Assembly: GCA_003105285.1 (NCBI GenBank)
Contig: PQAN01000461.1
Location: forward strand, 12,882 to 35,119
Direction: 5' to 3'
Length of the DNA: 22,238 nucleotides
DNA from: Methylocystaceae bacterium
Lineage (GTDB): Bacteria; Pseudomonadota; Alphaproteobacteria; Rhizobiales; Beijerinckiaceae
This document shows, piece by piece, positions 19,766 through 22,238 of this stretch. Positions within the stretch are counted from its first letter, which is position 1, and each line of letters starts with the position of its first letter. Made by a program: the position numbers and the translations under genes. Under the pieces are notes generated by a model, which worked only from the letters and a program-made list of their open reading frames with translations, had not been told where the DNA came from and did no database searches.

Positions 19766-20581
19766 ATGGCCCTCCGCCCGTTCTGGAAAGGATATCTGAA
19801 GCTTTCGCTCGTGACCTGCCCGGTCGCGTTGACGCCCGCCGTCACCGAGAGCGAGAAGCTGCGTTTCCATACGCTCGACCGGAAGACGGGACATCGCGTC
19901 GTCAGCCGCTATGTCGACGCCGAAAGCGGCGAGCCGGTCGAGAAGGACGAGCAGGCGAAGGGCTATCCGCGGGGCGAGAAGGATTACGTCCTGCTGGAAG
20001 ACGGCGAACTCGAAGCCATTCGCCTCGAAAGCGCGCACACGATCGACATCGAGACCTTCGCGCCCGCCAGCGACATCGATTGGATCTGGTACGACAGACC
20101 CCACTATCTGACGCCCGACGATCCGGTCGGCGAAGAGGCGTTCGCGGTCATTCGCGACGCGATGCGATCGACTCATACGGTAGGCGTGGCGCGTCTCGTT
20201 CTTCACGCCCGCGAGCGCGCCGTGATGCTCGAGCCGCGCGACAAGGGCGTCGTCTTGTGGACGCTGCGCTATGGCGACGAGCTACGCGACCCGAAAGATT
20301 ACTTCGGCGCGATCGGCGGCGGTGAGATCGATCCCGAGGCGATGAGTCTCGTCGCGACGTTGATCGAGCAGCGCAAGAAGCGTTGGAATCCCGAGATGGT
20401 CGCCGATCCCGTCCAGACCCGTCTTCTCGACATCATCGCCGAGAAGAAAAAATCTCGGAGACGCCCCGCGAAGCCGAAGGCGAGAACCGAGGCCGAAGCG
20501 CCGCCGAGCAATGTCGTCGACATTATGGACGCGCTGCGCAAGAGCATTGCGTCCGAGGCGAAACCGTCGAAGCGTCTTTGA
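19766..20581 (+). CDS. ku: Ku protein of bacterial end joining
   Basis: This is a 271-aa bacterial Ku. The homodimer threads onto double-strand DNA ends and recruits LigD. The beta-barrel core begins with the typical RPFWKGYLKLSLVTCPVAL, and the family features FHTLDRKTGHRV, YPRGEKDYVLL and WNPEMVADP are present. A lysine/arginine-rich stretch (about 226-240) precedes a short C-terminal helix, the region that contacts LigD in the family. The ATG at 19766 has a full AAGGAGG 6 nt upstream; the open frame extends 10 codons earlier but lacks a site. It sits 65 bp after the toxin gene, with its own stress promoter in the gap. Confidence 0.96.
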   Translation: MALRPFWKGYLKLSLVTCPVALTPAVTESEKLRFHTLDRKTGHRVVSRYVDAESGEPVEKDEQAKGYPRGEKDYVLLEDGELEAIRLESAHTIDIETFAPASDIDWIWYDRPHYLTPDDPVGEEAFAVIRDAMRSTHTVGVARLVLHARERAVMLEPRDKGVVLWTLRYGDELRDPKDYFGAIGGGEIDPEAMSLVATLIEQRKKRWNPEMVADPVQTRLLDIIAEKKKSRRRPAKPKARTEAEAPPSNVVDIMDALRKSIASEAKPSKRL

Positions 20582-20598
20582 AGACGATCGCCGATAAT

Positions 20599-20675
20599 CT
20601 AGAGCGTTTCCAGCCGAAGTGGAAACCGGTTCGGCGTCGGAAGCGCGTCAAAACGAGAAGCTAGAGTCTTTCCAG
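20599..20675. repeat. Rhizobiales-type intergenic palindromic repeat
   Basis: The unit begins CTAGAGCGTTTCCAG and contains a hairpin with arms GTTTCCA (20606-20612) and TGGAAAC (20620-20626). A related 15-mer CTAGAGTCTTTCCAG (20661-20675, 13 of 15 identical) lies 62 bp on. The overall pattern, including GCGTCAAAACGAGAAGC in the middle, resembles a repeat I recall as widespread between genes in Rhizobiales. It lies between the convergent ku and cupin genes and overlaps the last codons of the cupin gene. The hairpin may also act as a shared transcription stop. Confidence 0.55.
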
Positions 20676-21107
20676 TCGAGGCGAACGCTCATAGAAACTC
20701 GCGAAATCCTTCGCGGTGAGCGAGGCGGCGACGTTCAAGTCGTCGTCGAGAATTTCGTAGAGCGTTTCCTCGTCGCCATAGATCGTGAACAATACGACGA
20801 CGTCCCGATCGCCGCCGCCCTCCCGATGAGGGTCGTCGGAGGGCGGACTGACGGTATAGCTGCCGACCGGCCGGACTTCCTTGAGCTCTCCATTCGCGTG
20901 ATAGAGTCGATGTTCCCCTTGGATGACCATCGTCTTGTTCAAGGTCTTGTGGCGATGGAGAACGATTTGTCGATTTCCGGCGAATTTGTACAGGACATGA
21001 ATGATCTTGTTCGCGTCGTCGATATCGAGCACGGAAAACCACAGATGATCGACGCCGTCGAAACTTTTCCATCGGATGTCGCGGTCGTCGAAGGCGAATT
21101 TGGACAT
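20661..21107 (-). CDS. Small cupin-like protein
   Basis: This 148-aa protein is probably a single cupin barrel. The first metal-motif histidines appear as HRH (51 and 53) after a beta strand, and a later PPSDDPHREGG (H94) fits the second motif. The usual glutamate of motif 1 is not visible, so metal binding may be changed or lost. It resembles ChrR/dioxygenase-type cupins, but substrate and role are unknown. The ATG at 21107 has GAGGAG 8 nt upstream. It lies between ku and ligD on the ligD strand, 138 bp past ligD, with a terminator-like hairpin between them, so it is probably its own unit. The stop codon lies within an intergenic repeat. Confidence 0.75.
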   Translation of the reverse strand: MSKFAFDDRDIRWKSFDGVDHLWFSVLDIDDANKIIHVLYKFAGNRQIVLHRHKTLNKTMVIQGEHRLYHANGELKEVRPVGSYTVSPPSDDPHREGGGDRDVVVLFTIYGDEETLYEILDDDLNVAASLTAKDFASFYERSPRLERL

Positions 21108-21115
21108 GGTCGGCG

Positions 21116-21142
21116 CTCCTCGTTGGGCATGCAGGCGAGGAG
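21116..21142 (-). promoter_or_regulatory. Hairpin covering the ribosome-binding site of the cupin gene
   Basis: On the minus strand CTCCTCG, a 13-nt loop and CGAGGAG form a perfect 7-bp stem. The 3' arm is the Shine-Dalgarno of the cupin gene. If the mRNA starts upstream of the stem, the site would be masked, which could give temperature- or factor-dependent translation. The transcript start is unknown. Confidence 0.35.
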
Positions 21143-21148
21143 TTTGAC

Positions 21149-21168
21149 AAAAGGCCGCGGATCGCGGC
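21149..21168 (-). terminator. Candidate intrinsic terminator of ligD
   Basis: On the minus strand GCCGCG, ATC and CGCGGC form a perfect 6-bp stem, followed by CTTTTG. It lies about 78 bp past the ligD stop and before the cupin gene. The T-run is short (four), so termination may be partial. Confidence 0.45.
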
Positions 21169-21245
21169 TACGGAACGGCGCCCTGCTCGCACTGTGAAAT
21201 TTGCCCGCGGAAGGTCCCGATCGACGGGGAGAACGTCCCGACCTG

Positions 21246-22238
21246 TCAGGCCGCCGTTTTCCGGCGCGGCTTCGGCGTCTCCAGCGGCGCGGCCGCCGCG
21301 TGAAAGCCCGCCCATGGATCGGACTCGAGCGAAGCGAGACGCCTCGGCGCGTTGCGAATGGTGAAATAGGCCGGGCCGACGCCGGCGCTCAGCTCGTCCC
21401 AGGCGAGCGGCATGGAAACCGCCGCTCCGGGCCGCGCGCGCGTCGAATAGGCCGCGATCGCCGTCGCCCCGCGCTGGTTGCGGAGATAGTCGATCAACAC
21501 CTTGCCGCGCCGCTTCGATTTTGTGACCGTCGAGACGAAGCGGTTCGGACTGTCCGCCGCCATCGCCTCGGCGATCGCCTTCGTGAAAGCCTTCACGGCG
21601 GGCCATTCGGCCAGCGGCGCCAGCGGCGAGACGACATGCAGCCCCTTGCCGCCGGAGGTCTTCACAAAAGCCGAAAGGCCCGCCTCTTCGAGCCGTCGCC
21701 GCATTTCCTGCGCCGCCGCTATGACTGCCGTCCAAGGCGTGTCTTCGCCCGGATCGAGATCCATGACGATCCGGTCGGGGCGCTCCCAATCGGCCAGGGT
21801 CGATCCCCAGGGATGGATTTCGAGGACCGCCGATTGCACCAGACCCATCAGGCCGTCGAGGTCGCGGACGCCGATCAGCGGCTCCTCGGACGGCTCCTTC
21901 GGGTCCTTCGCCAGCACGATATTGCGGTCGAGTCTTTTCCAGGCGTGCTTCTGGAAAAACGCCTCGCCTCCGACGCCGTCCGGGCAGCGTAGCAGCGCCA
22001 GCGGCCGACCGACGATGAAGGGCGCGATATGGCGCCAGATTTCGACGTAATAATCCGCGAGCCCTTCCTTCGTCACGCCGTCGTCCGGCCAATAGAGCCG
22101 ATCCGGGTGGGTGAGCTTCACGCTGCGGCGCTGCGGTTTCGCGAGGGTCGCCGGCTTCGGCGTCTCGCGGACGATCTCGCGGGCGGGCTTGTCCTCGCGA
22201 AGGCCGCGAAAGGACGCGTGACGCAGACGGTCGTCGGC
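21246..22238 (-). CDS. ligD: ATP-dependent DNA ligase D, 3' part (polymerase domain)
   Basis: This is the last 330 codons of LigD, cut by the window end. The first 39 visible residues (DDRLRHASFRGLREDKPAR) are the end of the ATP-dependent ligase domain. The polymerase/primase domain follows from about VKLTHPDRLYWPDDG onward. Its metal-binding DLDP aspartates (in RIVMDLDPGED), the nucleotide-binding KTSGGKGLHVVSPL and the DYLRNQRGAT stretch are intact. The visible order ligase then polymerase matches the Pseudomonas/rhizobial LigD layout, where a phosphoesterase domain comes first; that part is outside the window. A GTG at 22121 is an internal codon, not the start, because the frame and the homology continue upstream. 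With ku it forms the core end-joining machinery. Confidence 0.95.
   Translation of the reverse strand, partial: ADDRLRHASFRGLREDKPAREIVRETPKPATLAKPQRRSVKLTHPDRLYWPDDGVTKEGLADYYVEIWRHIAPFIVGRPLALLRCPDGVGGEAFFQKHAWKRLDRNIVLAKDPKEPSEEPLIGVRDLDGLMGLVQSAVLEIHPWGSTLADWERPDRIVMDLDPGEDTPWTAVIAAAQEMRRRLEEAGLSAFVKTSGGKGLHVVSPLAPLAEWPAVKAFTKAIAEAMAADSPNRFVSTVTKSKRRGKVLIDYLRNQRGATAIAAYSTRARPGAAVSMPLAWDELSAGVGPAYFTIRNAPRRLASLESDPWAGFHAAAAPLETPKPRRKTAA

Overview
The window is high-GC (roughly 65%) chromosomal DNA from an alphaproteobacterium, most likely of the Hyphomicrobiales (Rhizobiales). The evidence is the style of the Zur, PckA, TAXI and Ku/LigD proteins, a sigma-EcfG type promoter in front of ku, and an intergenic palindromic repeat of a kind I associate with Rhizobiales. 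A Methylocystaceae-like genus is possible, but no diagnostic metabolic gene is present, so genus is not claimed.

Layout. Positions 1-217 hold a REP-like inverted repeat and the terminator of typA. Positions 218-4845 carry three minus-strand genes: typA/bipA (ribosome-associated GTPase), a membrane-anchored TAXI-family solute-binding protein with no TRAP permease beside it, and argG. Divergent from argG is a Fur-family zinc regulator (zur). Positions 5785-12261 carry prkA, yeaH (DUF444) and spoVR, a stress/starvation kinase module with very tight spacing, followed 55 bp later by ATP-dependent pckA. A YchJ/SEC-C protein converges on pckA.

Positions 13194-18607 hold the least explained part. 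A 777-aa protein with four predicted membrane segments faces, tail to tail with a 9-bp gap, a two-gene minus-strand operon. That operon encodes a 681-aa protein of no family I recognise and a 326-aa P-loop GTPase-like protein with a non-canonical base-recognition motif. I read these as a candidate three-component membrane-linked NTPase system. They resemble the TRAFAC double-GTPase/partner neighbourhoods proposed for bacterial conflict systems, but no effector domain is visible.

Positions 18836-22238 hold a TacA/TacT-type (DUF1778/GNAT) toxin-antitoxin pair behind its own promoter, then ku, a small cupin-like gene on the opposite strand, and the 3' part of ligD, cut by the window end. Ku and LigD are the two core proteins of bacterial non-homologous end joining. 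The GGAAC-N17-CGTT promoter before ku suggests it is induced in the general stress response. Large open frames antisense to typA, argG, prkA, spoVR and the 777-aa gene are GC-driven shadows and are left out.
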